This document shows, in pieces, positions 46,291 through 57,695 of a stretch of 64,000 nt of DNA. Every line of letters begins with the position of its first letter. The stretch's first letter is position 1. This DNA is from Endocalyx cinctus (taxonomy: Eukaryota > Ascomycota > Sordariomycetes > Amphisphaeriales > Apiosporaceae): positions 688,144 through 752,143 of the forward strand of contig BCKC01000010.1 of assembly GCA_001600455.1 (NCBI GenBank), in the 5' to 3' direction. The translations under genes and the position numbers were made by a program. The notes under the pieces are model-generated. The model saw only the letters and a program-made list of their open reading frames with translations, did no database searches and was not told where the DNA came from.

Positions 46291-47509
46291 TCTGGGCAAA
46301 AAGGCCGTATAACGTTCGCGCACAGAAATGATTACGAAGTCAAGGGTGCGCCGATTCTCAGAAGGAAAAGTAAACGTAAAAGTGAAAGAAAAAGAAGAAG
46401 AAAAAAAGAGATGTTTTTGCGCTGTTAGACGAAACCCCACCAGAAGAATGAGGCTCTGAGACCGCCCCCAGTTAACATATAGATCTTGACATGTTACAAC
46501 GCAACCCGTCTTTTTATTTCCAAATTTCCATTTTGGGGGCCAATAATATCGGCCCGTGACGCCGTTGTCAATAATACGACGTAACCCACATTCAGCCCAA
46601 TCAGAATTTTGTTGGGGGGCATCAAGCAGCGATATGTCTGTCGTGTAACACGGTAAGAAGAGAAAACAATACTTCAAAATGTGTTTAGCCCTCTTCTTGG
46701 CATCGACATGCCACACAAGCCGGACATTGACAAGCAGAAGATTATTACTACGAATAAGCGATGAATCTGGCACGCAACATGACATGAAGAGCCAAGCCTC
46801 AGACTGACATCAATAACTCTACCCAACTTGCATACCAGCGAATGAGAGAGAGAGAGAGAGAGTTTTGATATTAGACCAGTTATATCCTAACTTTGTGATA
46901 ATTATAGTGCCACTTTTCAGAATGTAACAGGATTACCGCCGTGCCTCTATGAGTCCACCATTGAATCCAGCATTAAATGAATGAAGTTTCCGAATTACAT
47001 CGTCCAACTATACATCTATTATGTTGGAGCAAAAGATAGTGTGTTACTCTTCCTATGCGACAAAGATCGTATAGTACTACGCTCATGCCCGAGTCTCGCT
47101 CAGGTCTTTCTACCCATGTGAGCGTTCATTAACGCCTGTCTTTGCAGTTTGTCCTTGTCTACCCCAGCCAATTCAATAACGAATATCTAATACTCCCACA
47201 GGCACCTGCTCGAGACACGGGCCTTTCTGTGGGCTGAAAACTCACCTCTTGTAGGTATCTCTCATAGCTTTCATGATAATATCATTCGCTGCATATATCC
47301 AGACAATTTGTCATGCACTGCGACCTGCAGCTGTTTTTTGTTTTTGGTATCGGTGAAGTTCCTTTCCCAATATTCATAAGGGTACCTACTGTTATTTTCA
47401 TATATTATTATTACCCCACCCACCTCCCCTTTTTTTTCTAAGTGGCAAATAATTATCAGAACCCCCTCTAATCTTCTGGTATTTTGCCCTCTCGGCTTAT
47501 GGTTAGAAT

Positions 47510-48109
47510 TCTTTAACTTCGGGCATTTTGGCCGCTTATGCCCTTTTTAACCGCAGTTGTAGTATTCGGGCACCCAAGGGGTAGTCTCGTCTCGGCTCCG
47601 ATTATTTAGCCTCGGGTTCGGCCGCGATAATCGTCGAGGTCGGTTAATATAGTCTTTTCGAGATAGCGTGTTATTATTAGTCTTCTTAAAGGGATTTCCC
47701 CTCGGTTTCGGGTCCAAATCGCTTCGTTTACGTTTATTATTTTTACTTTAGCCTATATTTTTTTAGAATATAATTATTAGGTCCACTATTTTGTTTTTTT
47801 TAGCGGGTGTAAGGCTGGGAGCTAAGGCTCAGCCTGACAACCGACCTCTGGCCGCGCAATGGTCAGGTGACCCGAAACGTAGCGAGTGTTAGTGGCGTCA
47901 GTCAGGTGACTATTAGTATAGAAGAAAAGGTTCTCCTCGTTCGTTAGCTAGCTGAAAAAGAGAGAACCCAACATCCCTAATAGTAACGCGTTCTTTTCTC
48001 CCGCTCATATACTCCTCATCAATCTCTTTTCTCTTTTCTGTGGTAAAATGACGAGACCGAATCTTCTAGAATAATCGTAGAGCTACCTGGTATATGTACC
48101 TGGGTACAT
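47510..48109. mobile_element. Possible decayed transposon or solo LTR
   Basis: From 47510 to about 47810 the sequence keeps CpG but has few CpA/TpG and many TpA, the pattern left by RIP. At about 47812 a non-AT segment begins TGTAAGGCTGGGAGCTAAGG and runs to GGGTACA near 48109, so it starts TG and ends CA like an LTR. It contains a repeated GTCAGGTGAC. No coding remnants and no clear target duplication were seen. Confidence 0.28.
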
Positions 48110-48135
48110 ATCATAAATTTAAGCTTCTATTAGTG

Positions 48136-48230
<95 letters not shown>

Positions 48231-48675
48231 NNNNNNNNNNNNNNNNNNNNNNNNNNNNNNNNNNNNNNNNNNNNNNNNNNNNNNNNNNNNNNNNNNNNNN
48301 NNNNNNNNNNNNNNNNNNNNNNNNNNNNNNNNNNNNNNNNNNNNNNNNNNNNNNNNNNNNNNNNNNNNNNNNNNNNNNNNNNNNNNNNNNNNNNNNNNNN
48401 NNNNNNNNNNNNNNNNNNNNNNNNNNNNNNNNNNNNNNNNNNNNNNNNNNNNNNNNNNNNNNNNNNNNNNNNNNNNNNNNNNNNNNNNNNNNNNNNNNNN
48501 NNNNNNNNNNNNNNNNNNNNNNNNNNNNNNNNNNNNNNNNNNNNNNNNNNNNNNNNNNNNNNNNNNNNNNNNNNNNNNNNNNNNNNNNNNNNNNNNNNNN
48601 NNNNNNNNNNNNNNNNNNNNNNNNNNNNNNNNNNNNNNNNNNNNNNNNNNNNNNNNNNNNNNNNNNNNNNNNNNN

Positions 48676-48770
<95 letters not shown>

Positions 48771-48771
48771 C
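48136..48771. repeat. (TAG)n trinucleotide array interrupted by an assembly gap
   Basis: About 95 bases of TAG/GTA repeats (48136-48230), then 445 N (48231-48675), then another about 96 bases of the same repeat in the same phase family (48676-48771). The gap is almost certainly within a long array, so its true length is unknown. Confidence 0.95.
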
Positions 48772-49150
48772 CATTAGATACCTAGGTATCTGGGTATCTA
48801 CAAGCCATCTACCTAGGTAGGTATGTATTTACTGTAATATTATACTTTTATTCTACGATTAGCATCGTACACTAGAGTGCCACTCCACCCGGACCTTTGA
48901 GGTAGCTTTCTCCGTCAAATTACAAAAGGACGGGAATTACCCTTCTACCCTTCTCTATCCCCCCCCCCTTCTTCCTTCACTTCAATACCCTCGAGGTTAT
49001 TTACCAATATCATCGTGACAAGACAGTCCGAACTTCTTTATTCCCCTACAAACACTATACTATATGTTATTATATCTATATACAGACCTCTGATATTTTT
49101 ATCTCACTCTCACCAACTTCCCTACTTTGAAATAAATAAGTGAAACATAA

Positions 49151-49804
49151 ATGAATATCCGATCCTCCGACATGCTGGTAGATGCCCCTCCAGTATACGA
49201 CTACGAAAAGGAAGAACCTGGAAATTCATCCGCTAATAGCAGCCGGATACCTGGTCCAGCCACGGGCGGAAAATTTTACCGAGACATGGTGGCACAGAAG
49301 AGTCCAAACATAATATTTGTCTTCCTTCCGGAGAGGATTCCTGATGGGTCTGATTACGACATCATCATCGGGATAGATGAGGTACCTTGGTTTGCTAGGC
49401 TGGAAGTTATCTGTGACGATGTACCTCAATTGATGCGTGAGGGATTTCACTGGTCCGTCGAGAATATCATCCCGGAAGAAGGTTACATAAGACAACTCCC
49501 TGGCGATGCCCCTGGAGAATGTCCGTGTCCGGTACGTAATTTCTTTTTGAAGGACTTACAACAACCTCGCCGCTGGATTGCAAGAATGATAATATATGCC
49601 GATACAATGGCGCCACTGCTAAACTTTAGAGTAAGCTGTCTTCAAAAGGAAATGATCGAATTGGTATGGGCGTGTACCGAAGACCGTACCGAAACTATTT
49701 ATAATTTTAGACGCTGGAGGCCAGAAAACAATTACAACGCGATTTATGATGACATGCCATTGGAAGGATGGTGGCCATGGCCGAAGAAGAAGATTCAGGA
49801 TTGA
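49151..49804 (+). CDS. Hypothetical protein, 217 aa
   Basis: A single ATG frame of 217 codons with no recognised family. It has a disordered start (PPVYDYEKEEPGNSSANSS), then a mixed alpha/beta-looking body with several acidic and Trp residues (IIIGIDEVPWFARLEVICDD), a short CPCP motif near 120, and an aromatic/basic C terminus (EGWWPWPKKKIQD). No signal peptide or membrane segment. Its length, balanced composition and lack of repeats argue for a real gene, but it stands alone in repeat-rich DNA. Confidence 0.5.
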   Translation: MNIRSSDMLVDAPPVYDYEKEEPGNSSANSSRIPGPATGGKFYRDMVAQKSPNIIFVFLPERIPDGSDYDIIIGIDEVPWFARLEVICDDVPQLMREGFHWSVENIIPEEGYIRQLPGDAPGECPCPVRNFFLKDLQQPRRWIARMIIYADTMAPLLNFRVSCLQKEMIELVWACTEDRTETIYNFRRWRPENNYNAIYDDMPLEGWWPWPKKKIQD

Positions 49805-50325
49805 TTGAGACCGTTGTGAGCCGAAGCATGACTCAGACCTTTCCAAGAGAAAAGGAGAGGGAGGGAGGCACAGAAAAAGGGGGAGAAAATCAAATTAGAT
49901 TTTAGAGAAAAATATCACCATTATTATTATCATTATGTGATAATTGCCAATTAATTTGTATGAGTTAGAATGATATAAGAATGATATGCATCTAACTGAA
50001 GAACTTGAGCTGCAGTATTGGTTAGCATGTGGGACCTCAACAACGGTATGGCACCAACTAATATAGGGCTGTACAATGGGATCTGTATGAACCAAGACAA
50101 GGGGCACAATAATGTTGTATTCTTCTCTCTCTCATATTCTAGCTAGCAAATTTTCCCTCTTTCAAATAATATTGATAAAAATGGGTCATCCTGGATGAGG
50201 AGGGCTTTTGTTATGATGTGCCCGCGCATCTTATACTTTTAGAAAAGAAAAAACCAGAAATAGTAACGAATTTCTCGTTGATACATTTAGAATTTGAAAA
50301 AGAAAAAGAAAACACTATCTATTTA
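49805..50325. other. Intergenic, nothing recognised
   Basis: About 520 bp of AT-rich DNA between the hypothetical gene and the broken membrane-protein copy. Confidence 0.45.
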
Positions 50326-51075
50326 TCAATCCCAGTCTCCGTTTCCTTGTTCCTCCTCAACCTCCTCCTCTTCGACTTCGATGTCAAAGTGTTTCATGTA
50401 TTCGAAAGGGTTGTGTTGGGTGAAGCTTACGGTATACCGATTTGTATGGGAAATGTGATTGATTATGATGTATGAGAATTGGAGGAAAGTGGTGTAATTT
50501 CCTACATTGTTTAACGATATTGTTTTATCCAAGGTGTATTTATAGGATTCCAAATACAGCCATAAGGCTAGTAGGCCAGACCCCCACAACATTTATGACG
50601 GGAAAACGAGGATGGTAATGATAATCGTACTGTATTCGGGACCTACCGCCTCTGTTTTCACTATCAAATTGTGTGAATACAAAGCCAGTCCTTTGGTCTG
50701 AATGGTGTACGATTCGATATGCGGTGATTGTTCTGAGGATTAATGATGGGAAGTATTGGATGTGTATGTCCACGGGTGAGAAGTATGTAAATTTACGTGG
50801 GGTATGTGATTACATAAGGTATGACGTAACAATACTGCTAATGATGCTATTGTGGCCCAGCCAGAAATTAAATTCCCTGGTACGACAGGAATAGTATCTA
50901 TTTTTGGGATGGGTATTTGTGGTTGTGTTGGAGTTATTATAGGTTCCGCGCCCGGGACAGCGAACGTAACTAGGAATACCGCCGTGAACGCCGAAACGGA
51001 TGCGGAAAGAGATACGGACCCGGAAGATATATAATAATACGGAAGCAATAAGTCGAAGCTTAAGTTTATCGCTTT
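50326..51075 (-). pseudogene. Broken, inverted copy (A) of the local membrane-protein family
   Basis: On the minus strand, 51075-50830 reads a frame including YYYISSGSVSLSASVSAF and VFLVTFAVPGAEP, then TQPQIPIPKIDTIPVVPGN and LISGWATIASLAVLL. This closely follows residues of the gene at 57696 (YYYVFSGLISLSASISGF; VVPGNIISGWATIASLSIL). The next family block, GSGLLALWLYLESYKYT then DKTISLNNV, appears only at 50590-50490. About 235 bp lies between, where the intact copy is continuous. No acceptor AG precedes the second block in frame, and a TAA lies just before it, so an intron cannot rejoin the halves. No ATG starts the first half, and the C-terminal tail (EEEEVEEEQ) is unrelated to copies B and C. 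Best read as a decayed copy. Confidence 0.58.
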
Positions 51076-51524
51076 ATTATAGAGAGGGAGGGGTGAAATA
51101 ATTATTGAGTGGAGACTATATAAGCCGTTATAATTAAGTAAGTTATAATAGACGTTCGTTTTGGATTTGTGACTGGAGGAGTTGTCTTTTATGAAGAAAA
51201 AAAGAAAGGGAAATCTCGATAAAAGGTCTTTTCCTAAGTTGATCGGTTTTTCGTCACGAAAATAATAGAAGAACTAGAAGAAGCTACCATATCACGATAT
51301 AGCACGTGGGAATAGGGAGATTAAAATCGGAGAGAGAAAAGATGTGATGATTGCTTAGCTATTTTGCTATCTGCCGAAATGATGGATTTAAGGCGAGGCC
51401 AGTCATGAATAAGCAGCAAAGATTGTAGCAATTGGAATTGATTATGTGAAAGTAAAGAAGAAGAATCTCTCTCGTAAGTAATTGTCCTTTAGGTCAGGCA
51501 TATAGTAGCTACCGAGGTGATCAT

Positions 51525-51630
51525 GATAGTAGTGGTGATAGTAGTGATAGTGGTGGTAGCGGTGGTAGTGGTGGTAGCGGTGGTAGCGGTGGTAGTGGTG
51601 GTAGTGGTGGTAGTGGTGGTAGTGGTGAGT
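51525..51630. repeat. G-rich 9-bp minisatellite (GGTGGTAG[TC])n
   Basis: About ten imperfect copies of a GGTGGTAGY 9-mer preceded by looser TAGTGGTGA repeats. Strongly G-rich on the plus strand. Confidence 0.85.
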
Positions 51631-51767
51631 TGATGAGATGGGGAAAACAGAGAATTAGGAGATGGAGAACAGCGGTTTTATAGTTGTGTTGGTAATGTTA
51701 TCGACCACGTTGCTTCTCTAGTGGATAATGAAGTGAGAGAATTTGCGTAGAGTTCCTTCACATAACT

Positions 51768-52133
51768 ACCTTAGGTAGGTACTTATGGTAGATACAGTAG
51801 GTACATACCTACCTAAATACCAGGTAGGTACCTAGAGTTCTCCAATGAATACGGAAGTAACTTGAAGTAAATGCGTTCTGCTATCTTGAAATGCACCTCC
51901 TCAGTACCTACCTAGTTAATAATAATTACGCGTGGCATCTCTTCTTTCATACGAACTGATACTTGCACGTTGTTTTAGGTAGGTACCTAGGTAGATCCAG
52001 CCCCGGAGATTTCTGATTGTTCTTGTTAAAGTCCTACATGCCAATTGATATTACAACTCAAGTCGGATATCCACGTGTATCGTTGTAGCTCATACAAATC
52101 AACTATCAACTGTCACTTGATAATACCTAGGTA
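51768..52133. repeat. Cluster of TACCTAGGTA palindromic motifs
   Basis: Copies at about 51768-51834, 51904-51916, 51978-51996 and 52125-52133. The core CCTAGG/ACCTAGGT is self-complementary. The same motif occurs at 273-320, 3125-3138, 38430-38446, 48778-48822, 53811-53870 and 57350-57362, always outside called coding regions. Confidence 0.75.
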
Positions 52134-52398
52134 ATAATCTCCTTTCCACTTTCTCTCCTTCTCTCTCTTTTGGAAAGACTCGATTCATGTTTCAACTCCA
52201 AACTTAATACCTCCAATTGAAAAAAAAAAAAAAAATAATTAGGAAATAACAAAACCCTATCGACGCCTCATTACCTCAACCACTCCAAGAGCTACTTCAC
52301 TTATAGATTTATTCGTCCTGGAACTTACCATACCGATTATTATTATGGCGTGGTACTGTAAACTTAAACCTCTTCATGCGCTACGAGCTCACCTCAGC

Positions 52399-52753
52399 CG
52401 TACTACGTTTTCCTCCATCACGTATCATGATCATAATTATCTATCAAAATATGACAAGAAGGCACGTAAAGATAAACAACCTTACCTAGATATTACCCAC
52501 ATGGATGCTTTTACGTCAAATAGAACTAGAGAAACTTTCATATCACTGGGAAAGACCTACTATTGCATATGATATAGCTGTACTCTAACTCGCCTAAGTG
52601 GGAAGGAAATTTCCAAAAACCGTACCATCGTCTCAACAATCAAGAGTGCGAAGCCCTTCAAGATCTTGGTTCTCTCTTTTCGATTCATTTCTTCAAGATT
52701 GATTCTTCTCTTTCTCTTTTTTCTTTTCCTTCTACGGCTGTTTACGGCCTTTT
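52399..52753 (+). repeat. Upstream region of copy B, homologous to 57295-57567
   Basis: Two blocks match the DNA upstream of copy C. In the first (52399-52530) ACGTATCATGATCATA, ATATGAC-AGAAGG, AAAGATAAA and GATGCTTTTACGTCA occur in the same order as at 57295-57440. In the second (about 52677-52753) TTTCGATT-ATTTCTT and AGATTGATTCTT lead to a pyrimidine tract and a GGC(T/C)GTT. The order and spacing show common descent by duplication. Confidence 0.75.
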
Positions 52754-52815
52754 GTTACGTATAGATAAAATAGCAAAAGAGACGAGAAAAACAACGACCA
52801 GTTAACAACAAAAAG

Positions 52816-53394
52816 ATGCCGACCATCAAGATCCTTCCCACCCTCTTTGCCGTCCTCATATTCCTCATATTTTACCTCTCCCTCTTACTCCCTTCTTCCC
52901 TCTCTTTCTCACTTCTTTTTCCTGTACATCTCTCTAACCCTCTCTTAATAGTCACCCGATTCTGTGTCGTCTTTTCCCTGTCTTTTTTCATCTATTACGT
53001 GTGGACCTCCGCCTCTGCCTCCGCCTCGGTTTTCATTTCCGCCTTGCTCCTGGCCTTTGTTGCCCCAGTCGCCGCCGCTCTGCCGTCTGGCGCACTTATA
53101 GGATGGCCGATGGTTGTATCTTTAACAGTCGTATGTGCAACCGGACTTGCAGCCTGGTGGTTATATCTGCAGTACCTCAAACATATAATTCAACAAGCCT
53201 TAGTAGTACAAAATACCGAAACTATAAACATAGAGAATTTGAAATGCAGTATTTCATTCTCCCAACAAACCACAAGTACCACCTCTGCACCTCCTCCGGC
53301 CACTCCTCCCACCACGCCTCTACCAACTGCTACGATTACGCCTCAATCAAACCTAGTACCCATCATCACTCAGCATTCGATATTTCGCACCTGA
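52816..53394 (+). CDS. Small membrane protein of an unrecognised local family, copy B
   Basis: Single exon, 192 aa. N-terminal hydrophobic segments (FAVLIFLIFYLSLLLP; FCVVFSLSFFIYYVW) are followed by a SASASASVF motif, a hydrophobic helix (ALLLAFVAPVAAALP) and a further one (VVSLTVVCATGLAAWWLYLQ) that ends in the family motif AWWLYLQ(Y). Then comes a short polar block INIENLKCSISF and a Pro/Thr-rich tail. Copy C has AWWFYLQSYKYT, INVSGMACSITF and also a Pro/Thr tail. I know no family with these motifs. About four membrane spans with the tail on one side are likely; an alternative is a cleaved signal at the start. It shares duplicated upstream DNA with copy C, about 4.9 kb away in the same orientation. 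Confidence 0.6.
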   Translation: MPTIKILPTLFAVLIFLIFYLSLLLPSSLSFSLLFPVHLSNPLLIVTRFCVVFSLSFFIYYVWTSASASASVFISALLLAFVAPVAAALPSGALIGWPMVVSLTVVCATGLAAWWLYLQYLKHIIQQALVVQNTETINIENLKCSISFSQQTTSTTSAPPPATPPTTPLPTATITPQSNLVPIITQHSIFRT

Positions 53395-56300
53395 GAGTCT
53401 ATCAGCATAAGCTGGCGCCTCGACAGCTCTTGTCAGGGGCCAGATAGCTACCAGCTATCCTGGTGGAGGGTATCAGCCAGTACGTAGAACATGCCTACCA
53501 CGAATTGGAGGCAGTGAATGAAGATCTTGTACGAGCTGAAAAGAAGTTACATTAGTAATTAGGAACAAGAGACATTGCCGAAAAGTACAAAATTAATAAT
53601 TCTCGAGTCTCAGATATCATTCTGTAGATTACGAGGGCATGGAGATTGGTAGAAATACGGCGGTGGTAATATAAGTAAAAAACATCTGAAAAATATTCCG
53701 TAAGGTTTGCTAGTACAAGACGGTACTGTTGGCGATGAGGGCTAGAGATGATGGAATATGGTAATTAAACACAGGCGAGAAAGTTTAGGTGTATGATGTA
53801 TTACTGGTACTTAAGGAGGTACCTAGGTAGTTAGGTACCTAGGTACCTAGGTATCTAGCACCTAGAAATACTCGAAACTTATTTTCTAATTCTTAAAGTT
53901 GATACGGTTGGTAATTGGATCGTAGCTTCTCGGTACGAAGGGTACGATACAGTATTATACCAGGAGACACCTCTATGAAATGACCTCGGGATGGATCCAT
54001 CTCCATGTCCACTAGCTGTAGGGCAGCAGTTAATTACGACCCATTTACTAGCCAGAAGCTGGCCGTTATAGGGTCCAGATTTAAGTTGTATTTCACGATA
54101 GAAGAAACTTTTTCTTCTTCTTCTTCTTTTTACTGTAAATTATGTTTGCGTCGTTTCCTTCTTTCAAATATATCTTCGGTGTGATTATGACTGCTTTACT
54201 GCCATCCCATGAATCTTTGAAACCTAATTACATCCACTGTTTCCTAGACATATAGATCTGATACCTAGTAATCCAATCCTTCTTTCTTCTTATAATCTTT
54301 TATTTCATGTGGACTGCTATTTGCCGTCATGCACGCGCCTGGTCGCTGGCATGTAAGACTGAGCATAAAACCAAAGCTGATATCTGTTATCTACTACCCG
54401 GCGTCCACCGGTTGATCGTCTTTTGTCGTTTTTACCAACTTTCAATCTCCAACTTTTGACTTCTCTTCGTTCTCTTTGAAAATATTATTTTCCAGGGTCA
54501 TTGAATGAGACTTAATTGCGGTCTTCGTGACCACCTCATAAACGCTGTGCTTTCTTACCCAACGAGGAAATATCTATCAAATTGAGGGAGGCTCTAGAAG
54601 ACAGCCGGAACAGCTGAACGGGATCCCATTGCCTTCTCTGAGATTAACTTCTTCACCATCATCACCATAGCTCCCACGTCTTACTTTACCGCCAAGAAAA
54701 CGTCTTTCAAGATGGAAGAGGCTTCAGGAGGCTTGCTAAATTACACCATAATAGTTAGTATATACTTACAATCCCGCCTAGAATGTCTTCTTCCAAAAAC
54801 CAAACTAACGAGTACTGAAGAACAGAATGTATCCTCTCTCGCTACGGCCCTGCCACAGAATCAACCCTCGAATAACATATAAATCATCTCCGAAATCATC
54901 CTTACAGAAATCGAGGCATGAAATTGGTCAAGATACGTGACTACTCTAAGATGAATATCTACAAGAGAAGAAAGACGACTCACAGGTCTGCTCGAGCTCC
55001 GCCGATTACTATACGGCAAGATATACGGTGATAAGCATTCAAATTAGGCCCAGGCCGTCGATGTCTCATGTGGCAATGATCCTTCCATGTTGTTAGGAAA
55101 CACTTATTATGTGAGACCCCTCAAGTACCATACCAGGCCTGACATTGTTGAACTAAATGGTGTTGTCACAGAAAAACTCTCTCATAAACCGATTCTATCT
55201 GGGTACTTCATGGACAATTTCGTCCAACGAATTGAGAAATGGAAAACTATCATTCATGAAAATTATAACACCCTGTCATCTGAACTGTGCGAAATATCAG
55301 CCTTTACTCCCTGCAAGATGACGATCAATAAGACGCTTGGGAAACTGAATACTATCAACTCGAGCGCCCTTAAGCTCACAGTACCTTTTTCATGAGACAC
55401 TTATGTTAATTTATGTTAAAGTGCACAATATTCTCAACCGTGGAGCAAGCTTCGAACCAGAGTAGGAGTGAAACCCTTTCGACTTTTTCCGATCAAATAT
55501 AATCATCATGCACTGTTAATGAGAAAATGAAGTTGTGTGTAATCAAGGTAAACAAGCAAACCCATCCTTCCCGGAAACCCGAAGATTCGAGAGAGATGGT
55601 GTGTTTGAGTGAAAACAACTAACGAAGGGTAAATAGAGGAAAATTAGTCATACCGGCCTGTTCCAAGTGAATATTGACTTATCAAGATCAGTGTCGCATT
55701 TATCGACCTGGTTCAATGCTACGCGGCAAAGGAACGACAGACTATCCACTGGAAGAAAATAATCTTCCCGTTCGAGGATGTCTGATGAGACCCAATTAAG
55801 GCTTATAGACTGTTGTGTAAGGTAGAGGTCAAGCCCTCCGTGCAACGGGAAGTTTTGCAGGGTCACGCTCGAAGACATTATTTTCCAGGTAAAATAAAGT
55901 CCACTTGTACTTATTGTATTGTCTCAAGACTGATTGATAAAATAGGTGTCGGTCTCCCACCGACTATGATTTCCATTTGATGCTGAACAGCAATGATAGA
56001 GTTCGCGGTACTCAAAATCGGGATGTGCCGGAGACTCTTGCAATAGAAGATGCCGAGAAATATGAAACTCTGCTCATCATCTCACCAACTTGCTTTGTGT
56101 CGCTTCAAGATCATAGCGAATCGACACTACGGCGGTTCGATACTGCGGTGGTTGGATGTTTCAGAGACCATTATCATACGCTTCAACTAGTTGTTTCCAT
56201 CTGTAAGTTGTGCTGCTATATATACCCTTATGAATAAGTCAGTGAACGGCCGTCACTCAAAAGACTTCAAACAATAATTATTCATTCATTCTTTATTACT

Positions 56301-57294
56301 TTTATCAAACTATCTTCTATTATTCTACCTTTACTTGTTGTTTCGATATATGATTTGATTTTTCCATCCCAAGGTACGTGATCGAGTCTGTTGCTCGATG
56401 CTTTCAAATAATTAAAACCTAAAACTGAGAGCCTTGCTAATAATTTGTAAGGGTCAACTAGCAAGTGTCAAGAGCCGGTAACGAATTATGCCATTCACAC
56501 CTTGAACACTCACAACCCTCATTCCACAAGACAATAACATTCGGTTATCGAGAATTATCCCTTCGAAGGCTGGAGAAACAGAACATCATTGTCCAATGTC
56601 TATAAAGACCGAGAAGCTATCATGCCGTTACTGTAAGAGATACGGGGGCTACCTCAGTGAGGGCACGCCGCACGATACCAGCTATATAGTTAAGGGTAGG
56701 ACACAATAACACATTGACTCCTGGTCCTCTCTCTATTATATAAAATATATGGGAGGGAGGCCACATATATATACGCATCGTGATAATACATTCACACCAG
56801 CGTAGCTGGTGGTTAGCTGGCACCTGGCAGCTCGGTTGGGCGATTTGTGACTTAAAGACTATGAGCACATCAAGGAGGAGAATAAATGTAGACCGAACTA
56901 AGCTTGTAATTAACTATACCTTGGGTAGAAGTGAGCGAAGCCCCCGTGTATGCCCAAGGGGTATATTAATACGGGTACACTTGAGCCAAGGGTTTAATAC
57001 TCCTATCATTACTACTTAGTATATTGTCCACTCCACTCGTTAATAAGCGAATAAATCTAGGATTGCATTGCAATTAATTAATCACTTTGCACCTGAGAGC
57101 CAGAAAACATGAAATAAGCAGCACCGAAGAAAGTATTGACTGAGAGTTGGTTTATTCTGGTATACTTAGTTCTATATATACGATCATAGGCTAGATGGAT
57201 GCAGTATATGACGCTGTCCTACATAATATCCTAGATCCATGTGACTTTTAGTCTATCGAAAGTGTCTAGATGAATATCCATTTTATGAGTATAT

Positions 57295-57567
57295 CGTACT
57301 ACTTTTCCTCGATTAATACGTATCATGATCATACCTTCGAATTAGGATGTACCTAGGTAGGCATCTAAGCTGATCAGAATATGACGAGAAGGTACTTAAA
57401 GATAAAGAACTACCCAGATGGATGCTTTTACGTCAGAGAGAACGAATGGGATTTCCAAACTTTATTCTTTAGAAACGATACTAAGTCAAGACTTTTCGAT
57501 TAATTTCTTGAGATTGATTCTTTTCTTTCTTTTCTTTTTTCTTCTAAGGCCGTTCACTGACTTTTTT
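57295..57567 (+). repeat. Upstream region of copy C, homologous to 52399-52753
   Basis: Partner of the block upstream of copy B, with the same motif order but with small indels; a TACCTAGGTAGG copy at 57350-57362 lies inside it and has no counterpart at the same place in B, so it may be a later insertion. Confidence 0.72.
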
Positions 57568-57589
57568 CTGTAGGTAGATTTGCAAAACA

Positions 57590-57690
57590 AACGACGACGA
57601 CAACAACAACAGCAGCAGCAGCAGCAGTAGCAGCATAAGCAGAAACAATAACAACAACAACGGCGGCAGCAGCAGCAGCAGCCAACAACA
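57590..57690 (+). repeat. (CAA/CAG)n array in the probable 5' leader of copy C
   Basis: Mixed CAA, CAG and GGC triplets immediately upstream of the start codon at 57696. No ATG precedes in frame, so it is taken as leader, not coding. Confidence 0.7.
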
Positions 57691-57695
57691 GTATA

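Larger units (their letters stand above)
46291..49150. other. Gene-poor repeat region with assembly gap
   Basis: Contains a GA run (about 46843-46862), an AT-rich, CpA-poor segment (47500-47810), a possible LTR-like sequence (47811-48109), the TAG array with the N gap, and TACCTAGGTA motifs at 48778-48822. No gene supported. Confidence 0.5.
51076..52815. other. Intergenic, repeat-rich; promoter region of copy B
   Basis: Holds the GGTGGTAGT minisatellite (51525-51630), several TACCTAGGTA motifs (51768-51834, 51904-51916, 51978-51996, 52125-52133) and, from about 52399, DNA homologous to that upstream of the gene at 57696. A 75-codon frame at 52345-52572 lies inside that homologous block and is not matched by an open frame in the other copy, so it is not called. 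Confidence 0.55.
53395..57695. other. Gene desert of about 4.3 kb between copies B and C
   Basis: Contains a cluster of TACCTAGGTA motifs (53811-53870) and only short open frames: 54713-54883 (56 codons), 55087-55395, 55977-56237, and 55648-55878 on the minus strand. None shows a family motif. The upstream block of copy C begins near 57295 and a CAA/CAG triplet array lies at about 57590-57690. No gene supported. Confidence 0.45.

Noticed and set aside
48094..48774. Long frames on both strands across the TAG array and the gap
   Set aside because: They consist only of the repeat and N; no coding information.
55500..55878. Possible two-exon minus-strand gene (frame from 55878)
   Set aside because: The intron would be only 35 nt, and neither part resembles a known protein.
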